A stretch of DNA of 64,000 bases, from the NCBI RefSeq assembly GCF_024347475.1, contig NZ_AP025488.1:372001-436000 (forward strand). The letters are read 5' to 3'. Position numbers and translations under genes: made by a program. The DNA comes from Vibrio fortis. Lineage in GTDB: Bacteria > Pseudomonadota > Gammaproteobacteria > Enterobacterales > Vibrionaceae. Below the pieces are notes generated by a model that was not told the DNA's origin, did no database searches, and saw nothing but the letters and a program-made list of their open reading frames with translations. This document shows positions 7,652-15,879 of this stretch, in pieces. Position 1 is the first letter of the stretch. Each line of letters begins with the position of its first letter.

Positions 7652-10600
7652 ATGTTTACAGCTACTGATGTGTTAAAACCAGAGTTCAACGAGCAATCGC
7701 TTGGTGAGCTGTGGTCGCTTATCTCACCATTATATATGGTGGATGAAACCCAATGGCTAGAGCAACTTCTGCCGCTAGCTACGCCTTCTGAGTCTGAAAA
7801 GCAACAAATCACGGACAAGACAACCTCGCTTATCGAAACGATTCGTGCAGACAAAACATCGATTCAAATGATCGATGCGCTGCTGCTTGAATACAGCTTA
7901 GATACGCAAGAAGGTATTTTGTTGATGTGTCTTGCAGAAGCACTAATGCGTATCCCAGATGCTGCCACTGCTGATGCATTGATTCGTGACAAGCTCAGTG
8001 TTGCTGACTGGAAATCTCACCTGAAGAACTCTGACTCTGTGTTTGTGAATGCATCCACTTGGGGTCTGATGCTAACAGGCAAGGTTGTGGGTCTTTCATC
8101 GAATGAGCAGAGCCCAGCTCAGGCGGTAAACCGTCTAGTGAACAAACTTTCAGAGCCTGTGATTCGTAAAGCGATGCACCAAGCGATGAAAGTAATGGGT
8201 CATCAGTTTGTTTTGGGTCGCAGCATTGCTGAGGCACAAAAGAACGGCAAACCAATGCGTGACAAAGGCTTTACCTATTCATACGACATGCTAGGTGAAG
8301 CTGCATTAACGACAGCTGACGCAAACAAGTACTTTAAAGATTACCTAATGGCGATTGAAGCTGTAGGTCGAGACACTTATGTTTCATCAAAATCTAGCCC
8401 AGCGCCATCTGTCTCTATCAAGCTTTCTGCACTTCACCCTCGTTACGAAGTGGCGAATGAAGAACGTGTATTGACTGAGCTATGCGACACGCTAGAGCAG
8501 TTACTGCGCCGCGCGATTGAGCTTGATGTTGCGATTACCATTGATGCAGAAGAAGCGGACCGTTTAGAGCTGTCTCTGAAACTGTTTGAGAAGCTTTACC
8601 GCAGCGAGCTTGTGAAAGGTTGGGGTAAGTTTGGTCTGGTTATTCAAGCGTACTCGAAGCGTGCACTACCGGTATTGGTTTGGTTAAACCGTTTAGCAAA
8701 AGAGCAGGGCGATCTGATCCCACTGCGTTTGGTAAAAGGTGCGTATTGGGATAGCGAGATCAAATGGTCGCAACAAGCGGGCTTTGATAACTACCCAGTT
8801 TACACACGCAAAGAAGCGACCGATGTTGCTTACTTAGCATGTGCGCGTTACCTGCTAAGCCCAAGTGTTCGTGGCAATATTTTCCCGCAGTTCGCGAGCC
8901 ACAACGCGCACACGGTTTCTGCTATTGCTGTAATGGCAGACCACAAAGACTTTGAATTCCAACGCCTACACGGTATGGGTGATTCCCTGTACAACAACGC
9001 GATGGAAGCTTACCAACAGTCAGTGCGTATCTACGCGCCAGTTGGTAGCCATAAGGATCTACTTCCTTACTTAGTACGTCGTCTACTTGAGAACGGTGCA
9101 AACAGCTCGTTTGTACACCGCTTAGTTGATGCTCGTTGCCCTGTGGTAGAGCTAACTCAACATCCAGTAGACATGCTTTTGGCGTTCGATACGTTGAACA
9201 ACACTAAGATCCCATTGCCACCATCGGTATTCCCTGAGCGTAAAAACTCTTACGGTGTGAACATTGATATCGAAAGTGAAGCGCACAGTTTTGAAGAGCA
9301 AGTTAAAAGCTTCTTGGATAAACAGTGGACTGCTGGCCCGATCATCAACGGTGAAGCTCTTGCCGAAAGCATGATCAAGGCAGATCAGAATGTTGAACAA
9401 GTAACAGCGCCTTACGATCGTCGTATTAATGTGGGTCAGGTGGCTTTTGCAAACCTTGATCATGTTTCCGAAGCGATCAGTGGTGCCGATGCGGCGTTCG
9501 CAGATTGGAATGCGACTTCTGTTGAGGTTAAAGCGGCAGCTCTTGAGAAGCTGGCTGATCTGATGGAAGAGAATCTAGCTGAGCTGGTGGCAATTTGTCA
9601 TCAAGAAGCGGGTAAGACGATTCACGATAGCATCGATGAAGTGCGTGAAGCAGTAGACTTCTGTCGTTACTACGCAAAACAAGCAGACAACCTACAAGAA
9701 TTCGAACTGAAAGGCTTTGATGGCCAAGTTCGTTTGGCGTCTCGTCAAGGTCGTGGTGTGTTTGTATGTATCAGCCCTTGGAACTTCCCATTGGCGATCT
9801 TCCTTGGTCAAATCACAGCGGCATTGGTTGCAGGTAACACTGTGGTAGCGAAACCAGCAGAGCAAACCAGCTTAATCGCTGCTCGCGCGGTCGAGTTGAT
9901 GCAGCAAGCAGGCTTCCCTGCAGGCACAATTCAGCTTCTACCTGGTCGCGGTGCAGAAATCGGTAGCGCACTGACCAGCCATGATGCGATTGCAGGTGTG
10001 GCGTTTACGGGCTCTACGCCAACGGCTCAACGTATCAATGTGTCATTGGCAAGCCGTACAGCTAAGCCAGTGCCATTTATCGCGGAAACTGGCGGTCAGA
10101 ATGCAATGATCGTCGACAGTACAGCACTTCCAGAGCAGGTAGTACGTGACGTTATTCGTTCAGCGTTCGCGTCTGCAGGTCAGCGTTGTTCTGCACTGCG
10201 TGTGCTTTACATCCAAGAGGATATTGCTGATCGCGTTGTTGCTCTTATCCAAGGTGCAATGAACGAGCTGAGTGTGGGTATCCCGCACCTGCACAAAACT
10301 GATGTTGGCCCTGTTATCGATAGCAATGCGAAACAGAAGCTCATGACTCACCTTGAGAACATGACTAACACACAGAAGCGTGTTGCTCAGCTAACGTTAA
10401 GCGATGCGTGTGAACATGGTGATTTTGTTCCACCAAGCGCTTTTGAGATCAACGATATTAGCTGCCTAACTGAAGAGCAGTTTGGCCCAGTGCTGCACAT
10501 TGTTCGCTACAAAGCGAGCGAGTTGGCACAAGTGGTTGAGCAGATAAACCAAACAGGCTTCGGGCTGACTATGGGTATTCATAGCCGTAACGAAACCACT

Positions 10601-10783
10601 TACCGTTGGATTGAAAAACACGTTCGTGTGGGTAACTGCTACATCAACCGTGACCAAGTTGGTGCGGTGGTTGGTGTGCAGCCATTCGGTGGTCAAGGTT
10701 TGTCAGGAACAGGACCGAAAGCGGGTGGACCACACTACCTATACCGCTTCACCGATGTTCACTTTTCTCAAGCGCAGGCATAA
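7652..10783 (+). CDS. putA: bifunctional proline dehydrogenase / P5C dehydrogenase
   Basis: PutA oxidises proline to glutamate in two steps at the membrane face, using FAD then NAD. The 1043-residue product has a proline dehydrogenase barrel (about 170-500, with LVKGAYWD near 360 and YLVRRLLENGAN near 473). A P5C dehydrogenase domain (about 570-1035) follows, with SPWNFPLAIFLGQ, ETGGQNAMIV (Glu near 812) and the catalytic Cys of GQRCSALR near 844. It lacks the N-terminal ribbon-helix-helix DNA-binding domain of the about 1320-residue E. coli protein, so it is not expected to repress put genes. It also lacks the C-terminal ALDH-superfamily extension, which appears to be the next gene. AAGGA precedes the ATG. 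Confidence 0.97.
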   Translation: MFTATDVLKPEFNEQSLGELWSLISPLYMVDETQWLEQLLPLATPSESEKQQITDKTTSLIETIRADKTSIQMIDALLLEYSLDTQEGILLMCLAEALMRIPDAATADALIRDKLSVADWKSHLKNSDSVFVNASTWGLMLTGKVVGLSSNEQSPAQAVNRLVNKLSEPVIRKAMHQAMKVMGHQFVLGRSIAEAQKNGKPMRDKGFTYSYDMLGEAALTTADANKYFKDYLMAIEAVGRDTYVSSKSSPAPSVSIKLSALHPRYEVANEERVLTELCDTLEQLLRRAIELDVAITIDAEEADRLELSLKLFEKLYRSELVKGWGKFGLVIQAYSKRALPVLVWLNRLAKEQGDLIPLRLVKGAYWDSEIKWSQQAGFDNYPVYTRKEATDVAYLACARYLLSPSVRGNIFPQFASHNAHTVSAIAVMADHKDFEFQRLHGMGDSLYNNAMEAYQQSVRIYAPVGSHKDLLPYLVRRLLENGANSSFVHRLVDARCPVVELTQHPVDMLLAFDTLNNTKIPLPPSVFPERKNSYGVNIDIESEAHSFEEQVKSFLDKQWTAGPIINGEALAESMIKADQNVEQVTAPYDRRINVGQVAFANLDHVSEAISGADAAFADWNATSVEVKAAALEKLADLMEENLAELVAICHQEAGKTIHDSIDEVREAVDFCRYYAKQADNLQEFELKGFDGQVRLASRQGRGVFVCISPWNFPLAIFLGQITAALVAGNTVVAKPAEQTSLIAARAVELMQQAGFPAGTIQLLPGRGAEIGSALTSHDAIAGVAFTGSTPTAQRINVSLASRTAKPVPFIAETGGQNAMIVDSTALPEQVVRDVIRSAFASAGQRCSALRVLYIQEDIADRVVALIQGAMNELSVGIPHLHKTDVGPVIDSNAKQKLMTHLENMTNTQKRVAQLTLSDACEHGDFVPPSAFEINDISCLTEEQFGPVLHIVRYKASELAQVVEQINQTGFGLTMGIHSRNETTYRWIEKHVRVGNCYINRDQVGAVVGVQPFGGQGLSGTGPKAGGPHYLYRFTDVHFSQAQA

Positions 10784-10794
10784 GGAGCGATATC

Positions 10795-11499
10795 ATGGTT
10801 CATCAAGTGACAGGTTTTTCCGATGCATTTCAAGCGTGGGAACAGTGGAACCTAACCGATTTTGATCACAAGAGTGCTCAAATTCTGGCATTAAAATCTG
10901 AGATCGAGAGTCAATCAGCGCCATTGGCGTCGGTGGCTGGCTATCACATCGAGCAGGCCTCTTCTCTATTAGAAAAAGAGCACCTACTCGTAGGGCCTAC
11001 CGGTGAGACTAATGAGCTATACGCGGCTGGCCGTGGTGTGGCTTTGGTTATCGTTGATGAGACTCAAGATTCACTGCCAAAGCTGCAAACAGCGACAGCA
11101 ATGCTGACTGCAGCACTTATCGCAGGTAACAGCGTGATTGTGTGTAGTGATGATACTCAGTTCAACACTTTGATCGCGGATGCAGCAAAACAAGCGAATC
11201 TGCCATCAAACCTTGTTCAAACGACATCGTTCGATGCGTCTCAACAGCTACTAGCTTGTGACGTTCGCAGCGTGGCGTATGTGGGTAATCCACAAACTGA
11301 ACAAGCGATTAATTTACAACTTGCTAAGCGAGACGGCGCTATCGTCGGTTTAGTGTCTGAAACGGATCTGACAGCAATGCATGTTGCTCACGATCCACAC
11401 CTATCGTTGCGCTTTATTACCGAGCGTACACGAACCATAAATATAACAGCCGTGGGTGGTAACGCGACCTTGCTCGAGCTTGGAAGTGAAGCCCACTAA
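10795..11499 (+). CDS. free-standing ALDH-superfamily protein resembling the PutA C-terminal lid domain
   Basis: This 234-residue protein begins 11 bases after putA with AAGGAG at the putA stop, so it is co-transcribed. It contains part of an aldehyde-dehydrogenase-like Rossmann fold (LTAALIAGNSVIVCSDD, QANLPSNLVQTTSF) but no GQxC catalytic motif and is half the length of an ALDH. Long PutAs such as those of type B carry a C-terminal ALDH-superfamily domain without catalytic Cys that covers the substrate-channelling tunnel. I infer that this protein does that job in trans. The alternative is a decaying P5C dehydrogenase, but the open frame, good ribosome binding site and operon position favour function. 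Confidence 0.7.
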   Translation: MVHQVTGFSDAFQAWEQWNLTDFDHKSAQILALKSEIESQSAPLASVAGYHIEQASSLLEKEHLLVGPTGETNELYAAGRGVALVIVDETQDSLPKLQTATAMLTAALIAGNSVIVCSDDTQFNTLIADAAKQANLPSNLVQTTSFDASQQLLACDVRSVAYVGNPQTEQAINLQLAKRDGAIVGLVSETDLTAMHVAHDPHLSLRFITERTRTINITAVGGNATLLELGSEAH

Positions 11500-11565
11500 C
11501 CTTCAACACCACTGATTACTGGAGGCAACTTCGGTTGCGCCAAGACATCAGGAACCCTATCTGAC

Positions 11566-11598
11566 AAAACTTGGCCAACATTATGTTGGCTAAGTTTT
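11566..11598 (+). repeat. 16-bp hairpin ahead of putP
   Basis: AAAACTTGGCCAACAT (11566-11581) and ATGTTGGCTAAGTTTT (11583-11598) form a nearly perfect stem with one G-T wobble and a one-base spacer, followed by ATT. It lies 44 bases before putP. It could terminate part of the putA transcript, stabilise it, or act as an operator. Confidence 0.65.
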
Positions 11599-11642
11599 AT
11601 TGGCTAGGCATGGAAGGATTTTTTCTAAATGAGGACTATCAA

Positions 11643-13136
11643 ATGATAGAAAACAGTTTTGCAATAACATCGACGTTCATTGCGTATCTAATTATGATGC
11701 TGGCAATCGGGGTTATTGCTTACAAACGTACATCTAACTCAACAGACTACTTTCTTGGTGGTCGTGCACTAGGCCCTTGGCCTGCAGCACTGTCTGCTGG
11801 TGCGTCGGATATGAGTGGTTGGCTACTACTAGGTCTGCCTGGTTATGCGTATGCAGCAGGTGTTGAAGCGTTCTGGTTGGCTGGTGGCCTACTAGTGGGT
11901 ACTTGGGCTAACTGGCTAATCAGTGCTAAGCGTCTTCGTACTTACAGCATTACAACAGATGCATTGACGCTACCTGAGTTCCTATCTCGTCGTTTCAATG
12001 ATACGTCTAAGCTGATCCAAACAATTTCTGCTTTCTTCATTCTTCTCTTCTTCCTTTTCTACACGAGCTCAGGCTTGGTAGCGGGCGGTAAGTTGTTTGA
12101 AACAGTATTTGGCTTAGATTACACCACAGCGGTTATCATCGGCACTGTATGTGTTGTGTCGTACACGCTATTTGGTGGCTTCCTAGCGGTATCATGGACT
12201 GACCTTGTACAGGGTCTACTGATGTCTGCAGCACTACTTATCGTGCCAATCGCAGCGATGAACGGTGGCCTTGGTCAACTGTCTAGTGATCTGCACAACA
12301 TCAACCCAGAGCTATTAACGCTGTGGAATGATGCGAAGGGTGAGCCTCTATCAGCTATCGCAATCATCTCTCTAGCGGCATGGGGTCTAGGTTACTTTGG
12401 TCAGCCACACATCCTAGCGCGTTTCAAGGCAACACGTACTAACAAAGACCTAGGCACTGCGCGTCGTATCGCAGTGGTATGGACTGCACTGTCTATGGCG
12501 GGTGCGATGTTAGTTGGTCTGGTTGGTCTTATCTACGTGACTAACTCTGGTGCGCCTAAGCTAGACGATGGCGAGAAGATCTTTATGCTTCTTGTTAACG
12601 CAATGTTCCACCCAGTTATCGCTGGTATCCTATTGGCGGCTATCCTAGCGGCAATCATGAGTACTGCGGATTCACAACTTCTTGTATCTTCATCAGCAAT
12701 GGCAGAAGACCTTTACAAGCAAGTTCTGAAGAAAGATGCGACATCTGAAGAGATCGTTCGTGTAGGTCGCTTTGCGGTAATCATCATCTCTCTTATCGCG
12801 CTATTCCTAGCGATGACACCTGACAGCTCTGTACTTGGCCTTGTGTCTTACGCTTGGGCTGGTTTTGGTGCTGCATTTGGTCCAGCTATCGTGATGAGCC
12901 TGTACTGGTCTCGTATGAACCGTAACGGTGCTCTAGCGGGTATCGTTGTAGGTGGTGTGACTATCGTACTTTGGAAACAGTTCACGGGCGGTTGGTTCGA
13001 CGTGTACGAAATCGTACCGGGCATCATCTTCTCTACGATCTCTATCGTGGTTGTAAGCCTAATTACTGGTGAGCCAGAAGAGTCTGTTAAGAAGCAACAC
13101 GAGAAATTTGAAAAGCAATTGGTTGAATTAGACTAA
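11643..13136 (+). CDS. putP: sodium/proline symporter
   Basis: PutP imports proline with sodium across the inner membrane and feeds PutA. The 497-residue protein has about 13 hydrophobic segments and SSS-family motifs: NSTDYFLGGRALGPWPAALSAGASDMSGW, GLPGYAYAAG, WLISAKRLRTYS and LAAIMSTADSQLLVSSS. Length matches E. coli PutP (502). The ATG at 11643 is chosen over the upstream frame start at 11571 because GAGG lies about 10 bases upstream and the upstream 24 residues overlap the hairpin. It is probably the last gene of the put operon. Confidence 0.96.
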   Translation: MIENSFAITSTFIAYLIMMLAIGVIAYKRTSNSTDYFLGGRALGPWPAALSAGASDMSGWLLLGLPGYAYAAGVEAFWLAGGLLVGTWANWLISAKRLRTYSITTDALTLPEFLSRRFNDTSKLIQTISAFFILLFFLFYTSSGLVAGGKLFETVFGLDYTTAVIIGTVCVVSYTLFGGFLAVSWTDLVQGLLMSAALLIVPIAAMNGGLGQLSSDLHNINPELLTLWNDAKGEPLSAIAIISLAAWGLGYFGQPHILARFKATRTNKDLGTARRIAVVWTALSMAGAMLVGLVGLIYVTNSGAPKLDDGEKIFMLLVNAMFHPVIAGILLAAILAAIMSTADSQLLVSSSAMAEDLYKQVLKKDATSEEIVRVGRFAVIIISLIALFLAMTPDSSVLGLVSYAWAGFGAAFGPAIVMSLYWSRMNRNGALAGIVVGGVTIVLWKQFTGGWFDVYEIVPGIIFSTISIVVVSLITGEPEESVKKQHEKFEKQLVELD

Positions 13137-13162
13137 TTCTTCACACGCCAATCTATTGAAAC

Positions 13163-13190
13163 AAAGAGTCACTTCGGTGGCTCTTTTTTT
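13163..13190 (+). terminator. terminator of putP
   Basis: A 10-bp stem (AAAGAGTCAC / GTGGCTCTTT) with a TTCGG-type loop runs into seven or more Ts just after putP. Confidence 0.92.
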
Positions 13191-13598
13191 ATGTCTGTAC
13201 CTATCCATTCAAAAGTCATGCTGTTCTCTAAGAAACAGCTTGTGGAGGTTCGTTTGGGCGGAGGGATGGTTTATATCTTTCAGCTCATCATATTTTCTTA
13301 TCAGCTCAGAAGATGAATGTTCGATGCAAGTCTCAAACTAACAGAACGACAAATTAGAATTGTCTTTTCGATGACTTTCTAAACAAGTTTACATTGTAAA
13401 TTATCGGCGCTTTGTGACTGAGTCTTTCATAGGGCTGAATGAATACTAAGCTCGCCTTGGTTCAAAAAACAGTTTACCGATACGGTGTTTTTTTGAACTT
13501 AGCCCTCATTTTTATAAATCATACGGTGAATGTTTGAACTGAATTGGACATGATGTGTCAATTGTCAGTAATGAGGACAAGCCGGATAGGATAAAGGT
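13191..13598. other. gene-free stretch with an AT-rich inverted repeat
   Basis: I see no convincing gene. At 13459-13499 an imperfect inverted repeat pairs TTCAAAAAACA with TGTTTTTTTGAA and ends in a T run, so it could be a terminator of an unrecognised short transcript. The last part (about 13500-13598) presumably holds the promoter of the small cysteine-rich gene that follows. Confidence 0.4.
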
Positions 13599-13841
13599 AT
13601 GCCAGATCTATATTGCAAAACGTGTAAGAAAACCACTCACCACAAGTCGATCATGAAGCGTTGTGAGATCGCGCCGGAAACCTTATCAGGCCGTATGTTG
13701 TTGCTTACCTCGAAACTGTTTAGCGGCACTCAGTACTATGATATGGAAGTTCAACACTTTTGCAGAACATGTAATTGCCGAGCTGAAGATCTTCCTCAGA
13801 AAGAGAACGAAAATGTTGCTGCGCAAGTGGGGCTTGCTTAA
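13599..13841 (+). CDS. small putative zinc-ribbon protein
   Basis: The 80-residue product has CKTC at residues 6-9 and CRTCNC at 55-60, a spacing typical of a two-knuckle zinc ribbon, with an extra Cys at 22. AAAGG lies a few bases upstream of the ATG. No signal peptide or membrane segment is present, so it should be cytoplasmic. I do not recognise a named family. The paired CxxC motifs and ribosome binding site argue that it is real. Role unknown. Confidence 0.6.
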   Translation: MPDLYCKTCKKTTHHKSIMKRCEIAPETLSGRMLLLTSKLFSGTQYYDMEVQHFCRTCNCRAEDLPQKENENVAAQVGLA

Positions 13842-13909
13842 CTGTTGATCGCTCGTCTCTGAAAGAGTTACTTGTTTTTAAAGACGATACGGCTACGGGA
13901 ATAATCATT

Positions 13910-13933
13910 AAAAAACCTCCACGAAGGAGGTTT
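13910..13933 (-). terminator. terminator of the 56-residue small gene
   Basis: On the minus strand AACCTCC and GGAGGTT flank a five-base loop and are followed by six Ts. It lies just after the stop of the small gene at 13941-14111. Confidence 0.85.
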
Positions 13934-13940
13934 GATGTGC

Positions 13941-14111
13941 TTAAGCGGCTTGCTTGAAACCTTCTGGTTCAACGGGAAAGCCATCTAATTTAACTTCCCA
14001 GCCGTAGCCTGAATATTCGTTTGCAAGTGCTTGTGCGACATCTTTAGATACGGTTGCTCGAGTCCATAAGCCAATGCCGTAAGGTTTGTATGCGATTTCT
14101 TGTGTTTTCAT
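13941..14111 (-). CDS. small hypothetical protein (56 residues)
   Basis: The product begins MKTQEIAYKPYGIGLWTRAT and is rich in aromatic and glycine residues, with no cysteine, signal peptide or membrane segment. The ATG at 14111 is preferred over the one at 14123 because AAAGGA abuts the latter but lies 11 bases before the former. A dedicated terminator directly downstream supports expression as a single gene. I do not recognise the family and assign no function. Confidence 0.6.
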   Translation of the reverse strand: MKTQEIAYKPYGIGLWTRATVSKDVAQALANEYSGYGWEVKLDGFPVEPEGFKQAA

Positions 14112-14394
14112 ATATAGAGTCATCCTTTCTCTTTGTGCAATCTATTATTCACACACCCCTCAATAGATACTTTTCTCTATAGCTCAACTTATTTGTTAAA
14201 AAGGTCAATTTTATAACATTATATTAACAGCGTGAAATTGAATTTATAAGCTGTCGGTATGTGTGTTTGTGTTTATATCTTCCATGTAAATGTGGCGTTA
14301 TCGATCGGTTTTAAATTCTGTGAGCCGTGCTCTGCAGGTTTTGGTTAAGCATGGAATATACTCACCTTATATTGAGACTGTTTATAGAGATGTT

Positions 14395-14883
14395 ATGCCT
14401 CAACACCAATTGGATCGTATCGATAAAGAGATACTTCGAATCTTACATATGAAGGGCCGACTGCCTGTGGTTGAACTGGCCAAGCAGGTAAACCTGACAA
14501 CCTCACCATGTTCAGATCGTTTGAAGCGTTTGGAGAAAGAGGGTTACATCACAGGCTATCACGCAGAGCTGTGCTCAGAGAAGCTAGGCCTTGATGTTCA
14601 GGTGTTTATTCATATCCGTCTGGATCAAACCAGCTTTTCGATTTTTGATAAGTTTGCACAGGCCGTCGAAATGATGCCTGAAATTGAAGAGTGTTATTCG
14701 CTATCTGGTGACTTCGATACCATGATCAAAGTGCGCGTAAAAGACATGAAGGCGTACCAGTCGTTTATGTCTACCAAGCTAGGAACGCTACCGGGCGTCA
14801 TTCAGACCAGGAGTGAAGTGGTTATCGAAGAGCATAAAAAGGGGTTTGGCGTGAATCCAGAATTGCTTGCCACCTTGGGCTAG
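14395..14883 (+). CDS. Lrp/AsnC-family transcriptional regulator
   Basis: The 162-residue product has the family layout: an N-terminal helix-turn-helix (about 5-60, with LDRIDKEILRILHMKGRLPVVELAKQV and SPCSDRLKRLEKEGYI) and a C-terminal RAM effector domain (about 70-150, with MPEIEECYSLSGDFDTMIKV and LPGVIQTRSEVVIEEHK). Members bind amino acids and control nearby metabolic genes. The start MPQHQ at 14395 gives the usual length; the frame continues 35 codons upstream without family-like sequence. It stands alone. The ligand is unknown; it is not the global Lrp, which would start differently and be more conserved. Confidence 0.88.
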   Translation: MPQHQLDRIDKEILRILHMKGRLPVVELAKQVNLTTSPCSDRLKRLEKEGYITGYHAELCSEKLGLDVQVFIHIRLDQTSFSIFDKFAQAVEMMPEIEECYSLSGDFDTMIKVRVKDMKAYQSFMSTKLGTLPGVIQTRSEVVIEEHKKGFGVNPELLATLG

Positions 14884-14912
14884 AACGAATTTAAGTTATT
14901 GTCACGGAAATA

Positions 14913-14942
14913 AAAAATGGAAGCCACACGGCTTCCATTTTA
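14913..14942. terminator. bidirectional terminator between lrp-like and DUF445 genes
   Basis: AAATGGAAGCC (14915-14925) pairs with GGCTTCCATTT (14930-14940), flanked by A and T runs on both sides. It serves the convergent genes on each strand. Confidence 0.9.
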
Positions 14943-14967
14943 CGTTCTAAAAGAGAAGATTAACGGT

Positions 14968-15675
14968 TTATAGAGTAATTGCCGCAGAGATAACGCCAAT
15001 CACACCACCGAAAACACCACCCCAAACAACAAGCCAGCCTAGGTGCTCTTTAATCATCTTCTGCACCATCTCTTTCACGAGTTTTGGTGTTAGTTCGCTT
15101 AGGCGCTGATCGATAATGGCTTCAATGTTCTCTTTGATTTCATCCATCATTGCTGGAGATTCAAACTGCTCTTTAAGGGCATTTTTCACCGAGTCGCTCT
15201 GTCCGATCTCAATGATTGAAGTCTGCATCTTTTCTACAAATGGTTCTTTCAATGGTTGAAGCGCTTCTGTGCCGCCGAGCATTGCCAACATTCCGCCAAA
15301 TTGAGAATTGGCGATCACTTCCACCAAGGAATCGAATGCAGGGTTAAGGTCAATCTTCTTGATCACTGGCTCTAGGTTCAGCGATTGCCCACCCGCCATT
15401 TCACTACTCAAGAAGCGGTCGATGTTACTTTCAGTAAAGAACTGTTCCATCATCAACTGCTTGATTGCAGCCTTAAATTGCTCAAAGCGCGCTGGAATCA
15501 CACCAGAACCATACAATCCCGGCACTTTCTCAAACAGCATGTGAATAGCGAGCCAGTTGGTAATCGCGCCAGAAAATGCGAATAAGCCCGCGTAAAGTAA
15601 GTATTGGCTAGCAGTAAAGTAGCCCGCTGCTAATAAAGCCAAAGCTACCGCATTAGTGATAACACTCTTGTTCAT
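14968..15675 (-). CDS. DUF445 family membrane protein
   Basis: The 235-residue protein has two N-terminal hydrophobic segments (about 5-45, with ALLAAGYFTASQYLLYAGLFAFSGAITNWLAIHMLF), a long amphipathic middle, and a hydrophobic C-terminal hairpin (LGWLVVWGGVFGGVIGVISAAITL). The NWLAIHMLFEKVPGLYGSGVIPARFEQFK stretch is the DUF445 signature. The family is widespread in the inner membrane and has no settled function. It is monocistronic and ends at the shared terminator. Confidence 0.85.
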   Translation of the reverse strand: MNKSVITNAVALALLAAGYFTASQYLLYAGLFAFSGAITNWLAIHMLFEKVPGLYGSGVIPARFEQFKAAIKQLMMEQFFTESNIDRFLSSEMAGGQSLNLEPVIKKIDLNPAFDSLVEVIANSQFGGMLAMLGGTEALQPLKEPFVEKMQTSIIEIGQSDSVKNALKEQFESPAMMDEIKENIEAIIDQRLSELTPKLVKEMVQKMIKEHLGWLVVWGGVFGGVIGVISAAITL

Positions 15676-15809
15676 AGTTGATCTCTAGATTAAGTCTTGC
15701 GCGCATTTTAAAAAAAATTAGGAGAGAAACAAATAGAAAGCATCAAGGTTGTTCATGGATATAGGCTATTTATGGGTTTACTGGCTTGTCACGGTTTATC
15801 GCTTGATCG

Positions 15810-15838
15810 TTGACTTTGTTTGATAGTCAAACTACATT
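15810..15838 (+). promoter_or_regulatory. predicted sigma-70 promoter of dmeF-like/marR operon
   Basis: TTGACT (15810-15815) and TACATT (15833-15838) are separated by exactly 17 bases. The first palindromic operator fills most of the spacer. The ATG follows at 15880. Confidence 0.7.
15818..15832. promoter_or_regulatory. palindromic operator 1, dmeF-like operon
   Basis: GTTTGA-TAG-TCAAAC is a perfect 6-3-6 palindrome within the promoter spacer. A bound repressor would block RNA polymerase. The likely ligand-sensing repressor is the downstream MarR-family gene. Confidence 0.7.
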
Positions 15839-15850
15839 GATAGGCAAGTA

Positions 15851-15865
15851 TTTTGATTATCAAAC
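15851..15865. promoter_or_regulatory. palindromic operator 2, dmeF-like operon
   Basis: TTTTGA-TTA-TCAAAC matches operator 1 at 13 of 15 positions. Its centre lies 33 bp from that of operator 1, about three helical turns, just after the predicted transcription start. Confidence 0.7.
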
Positions 15866-15879
15866 TAAATGGAATAATA

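Noticed and set aside
10795..11499. Pseudogene remnant of a P5C dehydrogenase
   Set aside because: The frame is open, has a good ribosome binding site and is tightly placed in the operon, which fits a functional protein better.
13156..13341. 61-residue open frame after putP
   Set aside because: It begins inside the putP terminator and has a random-looking composition.
14290..14394. 35-codon upstream extension of the Lrp-family protein
   Set aside because: The family begins close to MPQHQLDRIDKEIL; the extension has no ribosome binding site.
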